Positions 52,111 to 62,501 are shown, counted from the stretch's first letter. The stretch: 64,000 nucleotides of DNA from Pseudochelatococcus lubricantis (GCF_042432495.1 NZ_JBHLXC010000002.1:1302001-1366000); one strand, 5' to 3'. Numbers and translations are program-made. Notes: generated by a model not told the origin, from the letters alone.

Positions 52111-53550
52111 CTACGGCACCGGACGCGGGAAGCGTACGAGACCGAGGCGTTCGCGCCTCGTCCAGCGCACTATCATCAGTGTGGCGACGGTCGCCAGGCC
52201 GGCGGCCAGCCCCATCCAGATGCCGGCGCCGCCCAGCCCGGCGCCGAACGCAAGCCCCACACATAACGGAAGCCCGATGAACCAGTAGCCGACGATGGCG
52301 TAGATCATCGGCACGCGGGTGTCGTGCAGCCCGCGCAGCACCGCCGCGCCCAGTACCTGGCCGCCGTCGGCGAGCTGGAACAGCGCCGCGAAGGCGAGAA
52401 AGGTGACCGCAAGCTCGACCGCCCGCGCATTGAGCGGGTTGTGAATATCGAGGAACACGCTGACCAGCGTCACCGGCATGACCGTCATCAGCGTGGCGGC
52501 AATGGCCATCGCCGCCATGCCGAGGCCGATGCCGATCCAGCCGGCGCGCGTCACGCCGTCCTTGTCGCCCGCGCCATGGGCGCGTCCCACACGCACGGTA
52601 ACCGCCTGCGACAGCCCGACCGGCACCATGAAGGTGATGCCGGCGAGCTGTATCGCGACCGCATGCGCCGCCAGTTCCGCCTCGCCGAGCCAGCCCATCA
52701 TGAAGGCGGCGGCGTTGAAGACGCTGATCTCGAAAGTGGAGAGGGCCGCGATCGGCAGCCCGAGCCGCCACAGAGCGCGAAAGCGCGGCCAGTCCGCCCG
52801 CCAGAAGAACCCGAAAAGGTGGTAGCGCCGGAAGCGTCTGTCCCGGAGGACGACGACCGCCATGGTCGTGAACAGGACGATGTTGGCGATCGTGCTGGCA
52901 AGACCGGAGCCGATCATCTCCAGCCGGGGAAAGCCAAGATTGCCGAACACCAGCAGCCAGTTCCCGAGGATGTTGAACAGAATGGCGGCGACGGCCGCGC
53001 CGAAGGCCCATTGCGGGCGTTCGAGCGCGGAAACGAACGACCGCAGCACCAGATAGCCGAGAAACGGCAGCAGCCCCCACATGAACACCCGCAGGTAGCT
53101 GCCCGCGAGGCGCGCAAGCTCCGGCGGCTCGCCGATGGCGCGCAGCACGGCGCCGCCGTTCCACAGGAGCAGCGCGCAGGGAATGAAGACGATGATCGCC
53201 GACCACAAACCCTGCCGCACCGTGCGCCGGACTTCGCGCACCGCGAAGCGGTTCTTCCCCAGTTCGCGCGCGATCATCGGCGAGACCGCCGTCAGCAGGC
53301 CGAGCGAGAACAGCATCACGAGCGTATAGAGATTCGTGGCGAGCGTGCCGGCGGCGAGCGACTGCGAGCCGAGGCGGCCGATGAAGATGACATCCGTCAC
53401 CGTGATGGCCATCTGCGCGAGCGTCGTCAGGACAAGCGGCCAGCCGAGCGCCGACGTGGCGCGCAATTCGCGCCGCCATGCGGGAAAGCCGCGGTCCGGC
53501 GAAGAGGTGGAAGTCGCCAATGAGGAAAGCTGCGTCATGATGAGGCACAT
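52111..53550 (-). CDS. MATE-family multidrug/toxin exporter (NorM-like)
   Basis: The 479-residue protein has twelve predicted helices and MATE features: TVTDVIFIGRLGSQSLAAGT near the N-terminus, a repeated half in FNAAAFMMGWLGEAELAAHA and PVGLSQAVTVRVGRAHGAGD. Such pumps export cationic drugs with Na+ or H+. ATG 53538 (MTQLSSLATS) is an alternative start. Confidence 0.9.
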   Translation of the reverse strand: MCLIMTQLSSLATSTSSPDRGFPAWRRELRATSALGWPLVLTTLAQMAITVTDVIFIGRLGSQSLAAGTLATNLYTLVMLFSLGLLTAVSPMIARELGKNRFAVREVRRTVRQGLWSAIIVFIPCALLLWNGGAVLRAIGEPPELARLAGSYLRVFMWGLLPFLGYLVLRSFVSALERPQWAFGAAVAAILFNILGNWLLVFGNLGFPRLEMIGSGLASTIANIVLFTTMAVVVLRDRRFRRYHLFGFFWRADWPRFRALWRLGLPIAALSTFEISVFNAAAFMMGWLGEAELAAHAVAIQLAGITFMVPVGLSQAVTVRVGRAHGAGDKDGVTRAGWIGIGLGMAAMAIAATLMTVMPVTLVSVFLDIHNPLNARAVELAVTFLAFAALFQLADGGQVLGAAVLRGLHDTRVPMIYAIVGYWFIGLPLCVGLAFGAGLGGAGIWMGLAAGLATVATLMIVRWTRRERLGLVRFPRPVP

Positions 53551-53634
53551 CTAGCCGAAAAAATGTGCAATCGCCATGACCGCTGCCGGCAGGGCTGGCG
53601 GTTCTGCCATGCGCGCCGGGCGGTGCGCGGCGCG

Positions 53635-54210
53635 TCAGCCGCGTGACCGCTCGTCCTGCGCGAGAATGTGGCGGACGCCGTGGTTGAGATAATCCCAGCC
53701 GGTGTAGAGCGTCAGCACAGCTGAAATCCACAGCAGCGCGATGCCGATTCGCAGGGTGCCGGGCAGAACCGCCTCGCCCGCCTGCCCGGCGATGAGGAAG
53801 GATAGGGCCACGAGCTGCGCCGCCGTCTTCCATTTCGCCACCTTGGTGACGGGCACGCTGACTCGCAGGTCCGCGAGGAACTCGCGCAAGCCGGAGACCA
53901 GTATCTCGCGGCAGAGGATGATGAGCGCCGCCCACAGGGACCAGCTCTTGATGGTGCCGTCCGCCACCAGCATGAGCAGGGAGGCCGCCACCAGCAGCTT
54001 GTCGGCGATGGGATCGAGCATCCGCCCCAGCGCCGATTGCTGCGACCATGCGCGGGCGAGATAGCCGTCGAGATAGTCGGTCACCGCCGCCAGCACGAAA
54101 ATGGCGAGCGCCACCCAGCGCATTTCCCGCTCGTTCGGCCAGAACAGGCACACGACAACCGCCGGTACGGCGAGGATGCGTCCGTAGGTGAGCAGGTTGG
54201 GCAGGTTCAT
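53635..54210 (-). CDS. pgsA: CDP-diacylglycerol--glycerol-3-phosphate 3-phosphatidyltransferase
   Basis: The 191-residue membrane enzyme makes phosphatidylglycerol phosphate. The CDP-alcohol phosphatidyltransferase motif is complete: DYLDGYLARAW, then GRMLDPIADKLL. MNLPNLLTYGRILAVPAVV is the typical start, so I use ATG 54210 and discard the long upstream frame. It lies 112 bases after uvrC, a common pairing. Confidence 0.94.
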   Translation of the reverse strand: MNLPNLLTYGRILAVPAVVVCLFWPNEREMRWVALAIFVLAAVTDYLDGYLARAWSQQSALGRMLDPIADKLLVAASLLMLVADGTIKSWSLWAALIILCREILVSGLREFLADLRVSVPVTKVAKWKTAAQLVALSFLIAGQAGEAVLPGTLRIGIALLWISAVLTLYTGWDYLNHGVRHILAQDERSRG

Positions 54211-54322
54211 CGCGCTGGAGGGACGCTTAGGCCCGGAAGCGGGGGAACTGGCGGAACTGTTCAAGGGGGGCGTGCTCATGCGTATCCACCAGATCGGCTT
54301 GCAAACAAACTCCGGAGCGGGA

Positions 54323-56344
54323 TCACCCTTCCCGCTCGTGAAAAAACCCATAGACCATTTTCGCCGTCGCCGCATTGATTCCCGGCGCGCCGCGCAAATC
54401 CTCCAGCGAGGCCTGCGAAACCGCCTTGGCCGTGCCGAAGTGCAGCAGCAGCGCCCGCTTGCGCGCCGGCCCGATGCCCGGGATCTCGTCGAGCGGGCTC
54501 TTTGTGAACTCGCGCTTGCGCTTCGCCCGGTGCGTGCCGATGGCGAAGCGGTGCGCCTCGTCCCGCAGACGCTCGACATAGTAGAGCGTCGGATCGCGCG
54601 GAGGCAAGCGGAACGGCGCACGCCCCTCGACGAAGAACGTCTCCCGGCCAGCGTCGCGGTCCGCGCCCTTCGCCACCCCGACGACGGGAACGTCGCTCAC
54701 GCCGGTCTCCGCCAGCACGGCCCGCACCGCCGCCACCTGCCCCTGTCCGCCGTCGATGAGCAGCAGGTCCGGCCAGGTCGGGAAGGCGCCGTTGCCGCCC
54801 TCTTCCTCCTCCGCGGCGGTGTCGAAGGCCGGGCGCGGACCTTCCTTGACGAGCCGCGAGAAGCGGCGCTGCAGCACCTCTTTCATCATGCCGAAATCGT
54901 CCCCCGGCGTCAGCTCCGTGGAGCGGATGTTGAAGGTGCGGTAGTGCGTTTTCATGAAGCCGTCCCGCCCGGCGACGATCATGGCGCCGACCGCGTTCGT
55001 GCCCGAGATGTGCGAGTTGTCGTACACCTCGATGCGGCGGGGCGGATGCGTGAGCCCGAAGGCCTGCGCCACGGCGGCGAGCAGCTTGTCTTGCGAGGCG
55101 GTGTCGGCGAGCCTGCGCGCCAGCGCCTCCTGTGCGTTCTGCGCCACGTGGGCGACGAGCGTGCGCTTCTCGCCGCGCCGGGGCACGGCCAGCTCCACCG
55201 CATGCCCGGCGCTGGTGGAGAGGGCCTCCTCCAGCAGGCGGTGCTCCGTCGGCGTGTGCGACAGCAGCACGAGGTGCGGGCACGGCTTGTCGTCATAGAA
55301 CTGCACGAGGAAGGCGGACAGAACCTCCTCCGGCGGCAAATTCCTGTCGGCGCGCGGAAAATACGAGCGATTGCCCCAGTTCTGGCCGTTGCGGAAGAAG
55401 AACACCTGCACGCAGAACAGGCCGGCCTCGGCGGCGATGGCGAACACGTCCGCCTCCTCCACGGAATGCGGGTTGATGCTCTGCGTGCCCTGCACGACGG
55501 AGAGCGCCGCGAGACGGTCACGGTAGCGCGCGGCGCGCTCGTAATCCAGATTCTCCGCCGCCTCCTGCATCTCCTCCGCCAGCCTGCGCTTCACGGCGGA
55601 CGACTTGCTGGACAGGAAGTCCCCCGCTTCCTTGACCAGCGTCGCATAGTCCTCCAGCGATATCTCGCCGGTGCACGGGGCGGAGCAGCGCTTGATCTGG
55701 AACAGCAGGCAGGGGCGCGTGCGGTTCTCGTAGTAGCTGTCGCTGCAGGTGCGCAGCAGGAAGGCGCGCTGCAGGGCGTTGATGGTGCGGTTGACGGCGC
55801 CGCTGTCCGCGAACGGCCCGTAGTAGCGCCCATTGCGCACCCGTGCGCCCCTGTGCTTGACGAGCTGCGGCGCCGGATGATCCCCCGTGAGCAGGATATA
55901 GGGGAAGGACTTGTCGTCGCGCAGCAGCACGTTGTAGCGCGGGCGCAACTGCTTGATCAGGTTGGCTTCCAGCAGCAGCGCCGCCGTCTCGGTATCGGTG
56001 GTGATGAACTCCATCGCCGCCGTCTGCGCGATCATGCGCATGGTGCGGTTGCCGCCGTGGCCGATGCCGCGCACGTAGGACGCCACCCGCTTCTTCAGGT
56101 CGAGCGCCTTGCCGACGTAAAGCACCTCGCCGTCGGCGTCGATCATGCGGTACACGCCGGGCAGATGCGGCAGCGTTTTCCAGAACCGGCGGATAACCTC
56201 CGCGCCGGCGCGCACCGAGACGGGCGCGTCCGCCTCATCGGCCCACAGTTCGGCGTCGGCTGCCTCCGTATCGGCCATCCCGGTGTCGACGGCGGAATCC
56301 TCCGCGGGAACGGTGCCGGGCGACGGGTCGTCAGAATGCATCAT
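54323..56344 (-). CDS. uvrC: excinuclease ABC subunit C
   Basis: The 673-residue nuclease makes both incisions in nucleotide excision repair. It shows a GIY-YIG domain (LPGVYRMIDADGEVLYVGKA, residues about 61-80), UVR/B-binding (AVKRRLAEEMQEAAENLDYE), the RNase H-like C-terminal nuclease (VEVYDNSHISGTNAVGAMIV-like IEVYDNSHISGTNAVGAMIV, DLLLIDGGQGQ) and tandem HhH at the end (SPLDEIPGIGPARKRALL). About 45 extra N-terminal residues are low-complexity. Confidence 0.95.
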   Translation of the reverse strand: MMHSDDPSPGTVPAEDSAVDTGMADTEAADAELWADEADAPVSVRAGAEVIRRFWKTLPHLPGVYRMIDADGEVLYVGKALDLKKRVASYVRGIGHGGNRTMRMIAQTAAMEFITTDTETAALLLEANLIKQLRPRYNVLLRDDKSFPYILLTGDHPAPQLVKHRGARVRNGRYYGPFADSGAVNRTINALQRAFLLRTCSDSYYENRTRPCLLFQIKRCSAPCTGEISLEDYATLVKEAGDFLSSKSSAVKRRLAEEMQEAAENLDYERAARYRDRLAALSVVQGTQSINPHSVEEADVFAIAAEAGLFCVQVFFFRNGQNWGNRSYFPRADRNLPPEEVLSAFLVQFYDDKPCPHLVLLSHTPTEHRLLEEALSTSAGHAVELAVPRRGEKRTLVAHVAQNAQEALARRLADTASQDKLLAAVAQAFGLTHPPRRIEVYDNSHISGTNAVGAMIVAGRDGFMKTHYRTFNIRSTELTPGDDFGMMKEVLQRRFSRLVKEGPRPAFDTAAEEEEGGNGAFPTWPDLLLIDGGQGQVAAVRAVLAETGVSDVPVVGVAKGADRDAGRETFFVEGRAPFRLPPRDPTLYYVERLRDEAHRFAIGTHRAKRKREFTKSPLDEIPGIGPARKRALLLHFGTAKAVSQASLEDLRGAPGINAATAKMVYGFFHEREG

Positions 56345-56470
56345 GATCTTTCAGAATGGATCCGGTTCGTTTCCCATGTAGGACAGCGCGGGACGGATTG
56401 CATCAGGAGCCTTCATCGGCGCACCATTTACGGCCATAGTATGCAGCCGTTCCCACAGTTCCCGACCGCG

Positions 56471-57595
56471 ATGCGATTCATTCATACCGCCGACTGGCAA
56501 ATCGGCAAGCCTTTCAGACAGTTCCACGAGCGCGAGAGCGTCCTGCGCCAGGCGCGGCTGGCCGCCATCGAGCGAATCGGCCAGTTCGCCCTTCGCGAGG
56601 GCGTTGCCCATGTGCTCGTCGCCGGGGACGTCTACGACAGCGAGCAGCCCTCCCCGCGCACCCTGCTGGAGCCGCTGGAGCGCATGCGCCAGTTCCCGCA
56701 GGTCGCGTGGCACCTCATTCCCGGCAACCACGATCCGCACCGCCCGCGCGGTCTGTGGGACCGGCTTCGCGACCACGGCCTGCCCGACAACGTCCACGCC
56801 CACCTTGCGTCGGAACCCGTGGCGCTGGGCGGCGAGGCGGTGCTGCTGCCCGCGCCCCTCACCCGCAAGAGCGAGACGGGCGATCTCACGCGCTGGATGG
56901 ACGGCGCGCCGAGCGGCCCGGGGCTGCTGCGCATCGGGCTGGCTCACGGCGCCATTGCGGATTTCGGCACCGAAGGCGAGGCCGGCAACCCCATCGATCC
57001 CGCCCGGCCGGAGCGAGCCGCCCTCGCCTATCTCGCGCTGGGCGACTGGCATCGCACGGTGCAGGTGTCGGCGCGCGCCTGGTATGCGGGCACGCACGAG
57101 CCGGACCGTGCCGCGAGCCAGGAAACCGGCACGGCGCTGCTCGTCGACATCCCCGGCCCGCTGGCCGTGCCCGTCGTCACGCGGCTCGAAACCGGCAGCT
57201 ACCGCTGGCTGACGCGCGACGAACATGTCGCCGGTGCCGCCGACATCGATAGCCTCGACGCACGCCTGCGCGGGCTCGGCAACCTGTCGGCGCTGGTGCT
57301 GCGGCTGCGGCTGTCCGGCGCTGTCTCGCTGGCGGACAGGACGGCGCTCGACCGCAGGCTGCTGACGCTCTCCGCCGCGCTGTTCCATCTCGACACCGAC
57401 GTGACGAAGGTCGTCGCCCGCCCGACGGAGCAGGATCTCGAATCGATCGATTTCGGCGGCGTCCTGCGCCACGCGGCCGACCGGCTGCAATTGCTCGCGC
57501 GGGACGAGGCGCGCGCCGCCGGTGAGCGGCAACTGGCGGAGGACGCGCTCGTCGAGCTTTTCACGCGCGTCGCCGGGGGGAGCGGGACGGCATGA
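56471..57595 (+). CDS. SbcD-like metallophosphoesterase nuclease
   Basis: The 374-residue protein has a calcineurin-like nuclease domain: HTADWQIGKPF, LVAGDVYDSEQPSP and IPGNHDPHRPRG. The first motif has Gln where SbcD and Mre11 have His (D-x-H), and the late motif reads GDWHR where G-H-x-H is usual. ATG 56471 (MRFIHTADW) is chosen although the frame runs far upstream through the uvrC antisense. It overlaps the next gene by ATGA. It forms an SbcCD-like pair with that ATPase. Confidence 0.85.
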   Translation: MRFIHTADWQIGKPFRQFHERESVLRQARLAAIERIGQFALREGVAHVLVAGDVYDSEQPSPRTLLEPLERMRQFPQVAWHLIPGNHDPHRPRGLWDRLRDHGLPDNVHAHLASEPVALGGEAVLLPAPLTRKSETGDLTRWMDGAPSGPGLLRIGLAHGAIADFGTEGEAGNPIDPARPERAALAYLALGDWHRTVQVSARAWYAGTHEPDRAASQETGTALLVDIPGPLAVPVVTRLETGSYRWLTRDEHVAGAADIDSLDARLRGLGNLSALVLRLRLSGAVSLADRTALDRRLLTLSAALFHLDTDVTKVVARPTEQDLESIDFGGVLRHAADRLQLLARDEARAAGERQLAEDALVELFTRVAGGSGTA

Positions 57596-60273
57596 GACTG
57601 ACCGGCATCAGGGTCGAGGGCGTCGGCAGGTTCGCCGCGCCGGTCGCGGTTTCGGGGCTCGGGCCCGGCGTCAACATTCTTGCGGCGGGCAACGAGGCGG
57701 GCAAGTCGACGCTGTTCCGCGCCGTGCGGGCCTGCCTTTTCGAGCGCCACGCCACCAGCCGCGAGGATGTCGCCGCGCTGGCGAGCGCCGGCCTTTCCCT
57801 GCCCGTCCGCGTCGCGCTTGATTTCGAGCATGGGGGACATGGCTACCGGATCGAGAAATCCTTCCTGCGCAGCCGCTCGGCACAGTTCTTCCGCGACGGC
57901 GTGCTCGTCGCACGGGACAGGGCGGCGGATGAGGCGGTGTGGGATCTGATCGGTATCGCCCCCGGCAACGGGCGCGCCGGCGTCGACGAAGCGGCCTTCG
58001 GCCTTCTTTGGGTGGGGCAGCGCCAGTCGTTCGTCACGCCCAGCCCGTCGGAGGCCGCGGCCGCCGCCCTCAATCGCGCCATCCACGAGGAGGTCGGCAC
58101 GCTGGTCGGCGGTGAGCGGGCAAGGCAGCTGCTCGCCTCGCTCGCCGCCGACATCGACCGCCTCTACACCGCGCAGGGGCGGCCCAAAGCCGGCGGGCCC
58201 CTTGCGGCGGCGATCCAGCAGCGGGATGCGCTCGCGTCGGAACTGGCGGTCGTCGAGGCGCGCCTTGCCGATCTCGACACGCACCTCACCGAACTCACGG
58301 AGCGCCTCAAGGAACGCGGCGAACTTAATGACCCGGCACTTGCCGCCGAGCTTGCCGCCGATCTCGCGCAGGCACAGAAGGCGTTCGCCGACGGCGAGGC
58401 CGCGCATGCCCTTCTCACCCGTTTGGAGGTTGCGGAGCAGAAGGCGCGGCTCGCGTTCGACGCCGCCGAGAACATCCTCGCCGACCATCTCCGCCGTGCC
58501 GACCGCATCGATGCCGACCGGGCGCGTCTCGCCGAACTGGCGACCGAGCGCGCGCCGCTCGACGCGCAGGTCCAGACCGCCAACGCGGGAATCGCCGCCG
58601 TCGAGGCCGACAAGGCGGAGACGGACACGCGCATCCGCCGCGAGGAGGCGCAGGAGCGTGCCCTGCAACGCCTTGCCGCCGTCCGCGCGCAGGCAGCGGG
58701 GCTCGACGCTCTCAAACGCCGCAGGGCGGACCTCGCCGCGCTCAAGACGCGGATCGTCGACAACGACATCGCGCTCGAAGCCAACCGCGCCACCGCACAG
58801 GCCGTTGCGGAGCTGGACCGGCTGCAGCGCGAGATCGCCGTCAGCGACGCGCGCCTCGCCGCCGCCGCTGCACAGGTATCGCTGGTGCTAGGGCCGTCCG
58901 GCGCCGGGCGCGTGCGGCTCGATGGCGAAATCCTGCACGGGGACGTCGCGCAGGCCGCCGTCAGGCCGCTTGCCATCGCCATCGACGGCATCGCGACGAT
59001 CACCGTCACGCCTCCGCCGACGGATGCGGCAACGGTGAAGGCGCGCGGGCAGCACGAGGCGGCCTTGAACACGCTGCTGAAGGCAGCGGGCCACGGCAGC
59101 CCGGAGGATCTGCGCACCGGCCGCGCCGCGCGCGAGACGCTGGAGATGGAGGCCACGGCGCTGAAGGCAGAGTTGCGTTCGTTCGGCATCGCGGCGGACG
59201 CGCTGACGAAGAATGTCGCCGTCCTCGACGTCGACATTGCCCGCATCGTCAGCCTGCAGGACTCGCTTTCCGCTGGAGACGGCGTGCCGCCGGACCTTCC
59301 GGACGCGGACATCGCCGCGCGGCTTGCGGCGATCCGGACGGGGCGCGAGGAGGCCCGCCAGCGGCGCCAGACGCTCGATGCCCGCCTCGCCGCCCACAAT
59401 GGCACGCTCGCGGCGCTCGCGGCGCGGCGCGGCGAGATCGCGGGCTCGCTGGCCGAGATCGACACGCGCCTCGCCGCCGACCTCGCCCGCCTGCCGGACG
59501 ACACCCGCGCCGCGCGGCACGCGGCGCTCGACGCGGCCCTCGCCCAGGCGCGGGAGACATTGCAGACGCAGGCCGCCGCGCTCGAAGGCCAGCGCCGGCA
59601 AGCCCCGCCTGCGGACGAACTCGACAGGTTGCGCTTGCGCATCCGGCGGCTGGAGGACGCGCGCAACAATCGCCGGGCAAAGCTGGAGCAACTGGAGCGC
59701 ATCATTGCCGGTCTGGAAGGGCAGATTTTGAATGCCGGCGGCGACGGCCTCGGCGAGCGCGCGGAGGCGCTGCGTGCCGATCTCGATCTCGCCGGGCAGG
59801 AGGTCGAGCGTGTGGAAAGACGTGGCACATCGCTGCGGCTGCTGCGCGAGACGGTGGAAGACTGCTACCGCCAGCACCGCGACCGCCTCACCGCCCCGTT
59901 GCGCCGCCATCTCGCGCCCTATCTCAACGACGTGTTCCCGGCGGCGGAAGTCACGCTTGGCGACGGCTTCGGCATCGAGGGTATCAGGCGCGGCGCGCCC
60001 GATGCGGAGCGCTTCGAGAGCCTTTCCGACGGCACGCAGGAGCAGATCGCCGTGCTGGTGCGCCTTGCCATGGGCTCCCTGCTGGCGGAACGCGGCTTCG
60101 AGGTGCCGGTCATCCTCGATGACGCGCTCGTCTATTCGGACGACGGGCGCATCGCCAGGATGTTCGACGCCCTGAGCCGCGCCGGCGAGAAGCAGCAGGT
60201 GATCGTCCTCACCTGCCGCACCCGCGCGTTCGCGGCGCTCGGCGGGCGGCCGCTCGCCATCACTGACGTCTGA
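57592..60273 (+). CDS. SbcC/YhaN-like SMC-type ATPase
   Basis: The 893-residue ATPase has Walker A ILAAGNEAGKSTLFRAV (P-loop residues 33-40), an RVALDFEHGGHGYRIEKSF strand region, long coiled coils (about 200-440 and 515-775), an ABC-type signature ESLSDGTQEQIAVLVRLAMG and Walker B VPVILDDALVYSDDGR. Overlap with the nuclease gene indicates one complex, probably acting on DNA ends. It lacks a clear zinc-hook CxxC, so it is not a classical SbcC. Confidence 0.85.
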   Translation: MRLTGIRVEGVGRFAAPVAVSGLGPGVNILAAGNEAGKSTLFRAVRACLFERHATSREDVAALASAGLSLPVRVALDFEHGGHGYRIEKSFLRSRSAQFFRDGVLVARDRAADEAVWDLIGIAPGNGRAGVDEAAFGLLWVGQRQSFVTPSPSEAAAAALNRAIHEEVGTLVGGERARQLLASLAADIDRLYTAQGRPKAGGPLAAAIQQRDALASELAVVEARLADLDTHLTELTERLKERGELNDPALAAELAADLAQAQKAFADGEAAHALLTRLEVAEQKARLAFDAAENILADHLRRADRIDADRARLAELATERAPLDAQVQTANAGIAAVEADKAETDTRIRREEAQERALQRLAAVRAQAAGLDALKRRRADLAALKTRIVDNDIALEANRATAQAVAELDRLQREIAVSDARLAAAAAQVSLVLGPSGAGRVRLDGEILHGDVAQAAVRPLAIAIDGIATITVTPPPTDAATVKARGQHEAALNTLLKAAGHGSPEDLRTGRAARETLEMEATALKAELRSFGIAADALTKNVAVLDVDIARIVSLQDSLSAGDGVPPDLPDADIAARLAAIRTGREEARQRRQTLDARLAAHNGTLAALAARRGEIAGSLAEIDTRLAADLARLPDDTRAARHAALDAALAQARETLQTQAAALEGQRRQAPPADELDRLRLRIRRLEDARNNRRAKLEQLERIIAGLEGQILNAGGDGLGERAEALRADLDLAGQEVERVERRGTSLRLLRETVEDCYRQHRDRLTAPLRRHLAPYLNDVFPAAEVTLGDGFGIEGIRRGAPDAERFESLSDGTQEQIAVLVRLAMGSLLAERGFEVPVILDDALVYSDDGRIARMFDALSRAGEKQQVIVLTCRTRAFAALGGRPLAITDV

Positions 60274-60279
60274 GCGCGG

Positions 60280-61527
60280 TTACGCGGCGCCATCGCGCCG
60301 GAACATCCTGCCGCGTTCCGTCCAGTAGACGACGGCCAACGCCAGCGCGCTGAATACGAGGTAGCCCAGCGCCAGCGGCAACACGGTGCCGTCATACGCC
60401 TGCCCGACGAGAAGCCCGATGACGGTGCTCAACGCCGTCGTCACGGCGCCGATGAAGGATGAGGCCGTGCCCGCGATCCGCCCCATCGGCTCCATCGCCA
60501 GTGCGTTGAAGTTCGGCACCGACAGGCTGAAGATGAAGTGCAGCGCGGCCAGCAGCATCGAGAACGGCACCAGCGGCGGAAAGCCGCCATAAGCGACCGT
60601 GAGCAGCACAAGCGCCAGCGATGTCAGCACGAAGGCCACCGTGCAGATGTGCGAGAGCCGGCGCGGGCCGACGCGCTGCACCAGTTGCGCATTGGTGAAG
60701 GCCGCGACCCCCATCACCGCTGCGATGAGGCCGAAAACGAGCGGGAACCACGGCCCCAGCTTGAAGACGTCCGTCTCGAACACCTGCTGGGCCGAGTTGA
60801 TGTAGCCCATCAGCGTGCCCAGCATCAGGCTGATCGCCAGCGTGTAGCCGAGGGCGACGCGGTTCGTGATGCACTGACGCGCGCCCTCCAGCACGGCGCG
60901 CGGCGAAGCCTTCATGCGGTTGTGCGGGTTGAGCGTCTCCGGCATGCGCAGCGAGAACCAGGTGAGCAGCCCGACACCGAGCGCGAGCATGCTGACGAAG
61001 ATCATCCGCCACGAGCCGAGCAGCAGCATCAGCGCGCCGCTGCCGGGCGCGATCACCGGGCCGATGATGAACACCATCATGACGAAGGACATCACCCGCG
61101 CCATTTCCTGCCCGTGATACCGGTCGCGCACGATGGTCATCACCAGCACCCGCGAGGCGGCGGCACCCACGCCCTGGACAACGCGCGCGATGAGCAGGGT
61201 TGTGAAGCTGCCGGCCGTGAGCGCCATCAGCGTGCCCACGAGATAGATCGCGAGGCCGATCAGCATCGAGGGGCGGCGCCCGATGGAGTCCGACAGCGGG
61301 CCATAGACGAGCTGGCTGACGGCGAAGCCGATCATGTAGCTGGAAATGATGAACTGTGCGTCGTTGGCGCTGGCGAGCTGGAACTCATGCTGGATGGGAA
61401 CGAAGGCCGGCAGCAGGTTGTCGATCGATAGAGCGACGAGCGACATCATCAGCGCGATCAGCGCAACGAATTCACCGAAGGGAGGGTATCGGACAACGCG
61501 ATCGGACACAGGCGCCGTTGAAGTCAT
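60280..61527 (-). CDS. Bcr/CflA-type MFS drug exporter
   Basis: The 415-residue protein has about twelve helices, with QLVYGPLSDSIGRRPSMLIG and RVVQGVGAAASRVLVMTIVR, typical of the Bcr/CflA DHA1 subfamily. The stop is seven bases from the SbcC-like stop, so the genes converge. ATG 61527 (MTSTAPVSDRV) is chosen; an upstream ATG at 61581 adds 18 unlikely residues. Confidence 0.87.
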   Translation of the reverse strand: MTSTAPVSDRVVRYPPFGEFVALIALMMSLVALSIDNLLPAFVPIQHEFQLASANDAQFIISSYMIGFAVSQLVYGPLSDSIGRRPSMLIGLAIYLVGTLMALTAGSFTTLLIARVVQGVGAAASRVLVMTIVRDRYHGQEMARVMSFVMMVFIIGPVIAPGSGALMLLLGSWRMIFVSMLALGVGLLTWFSLRMPETLNPHNRMKASPRAVLEGARQCITNRVALGYTLAISLMLGTLMGYINSAQQVFETDVFKLGPWFPLVFGLIAAVMGVAAFTNAQLVQRVGPRRLSHICTVAFVLTSLALVLLTVAYGGFPPLVPFSMLLAALHFIFSLSVPNFNALAMEPMGRIAGTASSFIGAVTTALSTVIGLLVGQAYDGTVLPLALGYLVFSALALAVVYWTERGRMFRRDGAA

Positions 61528-61688
61528 GATGGGGAATATCCTGAACCGCAAGGCGCCGGCCGGCGCCGTTGGGATGAACAAAAAAAGATCCGGAACGCAT
61601 CGCGGGATACGCCCGCGACACGGATTACGGCCTCCCGGTCACCCGGGCGGCCGTTGGCACATATGCACCGTTCGTGGAGAGCCGGTTG

Positions 61689-62330
61689 CTACCGGCCGAC
61701 TGCGAGCTTGACACCCAGCCCGATCAGCGCCGCCCCCATCACGGCGTCGAACGGGCGGCGCAGCCGCGCGTAGACCATGCGGACGCTTCGTGACGAGAAT
61801 ATCACGGCAAGCGTCGAGAACCAGCCGAACGCCACCCCGGCCACGATGGCGACCGTCGCCATATACACGCCCTGGGGCGCGTTGACCGGCAGCACCGTGA
61901 CGAACAGGCTGCCGAAGAAGGCGGCCGACTTGGGATTCGTCATCCCGACCAGCAGCCCGCGCCGCGCCGACGGCCAGAAGGCGGAACCGCCGTCGCCCCC
62001 TTCCACCTTCGCCTGCTGCACTTCCGGCACCCCGCCGCCGTGGCGCAGGCCATAGAACATGCGTATGCCCAGATAGACGAGATAGGCCGCGCCCAGAAGG
62101 CGCAGGAGATCGTAAGCCCAGGCGACCTTCGACAGCAGCACGCCGAACCCGAAGACAGCCAGCACCGCCCACATGGCGCAAGCCGCGCTCACCCCGAGCG
62201 CCGCGCCGAGGCCGAAGCGCCGCCCGAGCAGCGAATGGGAGGTGACGGCGATGAAATCGGGCCCCGGGCTGATGCACGCCAGCAGCATGACGCCCGCCAG
62301 GGTCAACAATTGCGGAAGAAACTCTACCAT
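61689..62330 (-). CDS. LysE/RhtB-family amino acid exporter
   Basis: The 213-residue membrane protein starts MVEFLPQLLTLAGVMLLACI and continues SPGPDFIAVTSHSLLGRR and GLLVGMTNPKSAAFFGSLF, the hallmarks of LysE/RhtB exporters. Substrate unknown. ATG 62330 is preceded by GAGCGAGGTCGAGC. It is divergent from the zinc transporter genes. Confidence 0.9.
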   Translation of the reverse strand: MVEFLPQLLTLAGVMLLACISPGPDFIAVTSHSLLGRRFGLGAALGVSAACAMWAVLAVFGFGVLLSKVAWAYDLLRLLGAAYLVYLGIRMFYGLRHGGGVPEVQQAKVEGGDGGSAFWPSARRGLLVGMTNPKSAAFFGSLFVTVLPVNAPQGVYMATVAIVAGVAFGWFSTLAVIFSSRSVRMVYARLRRPFDAVMGAALIGLGVKLAVGR

Positions 62331-62501
62331 GCTCGACCTCGCTCCACCCCCGCCTCTTCCGGACGGTGCGCAGATGGAAGCGTCCGGCATTTTCCGTGAA
62401 ACTAACAGATACCTTTCCATCCGGGTAGGAGCTTGCGGGATGGGTTCCATGCGCCATGCGCCTGACAGGTCGGAGACGGAACCGGATGGTTGTATTTCGC
62501 A

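Noticed and set aside
54188..56470. Apparent 761-codon N-terminal extension of the SbcD-like gene
   Set aside because: It is antisense to uvrC and lacks any domain; the nuclease begins at the conserved MRFIHTADW.
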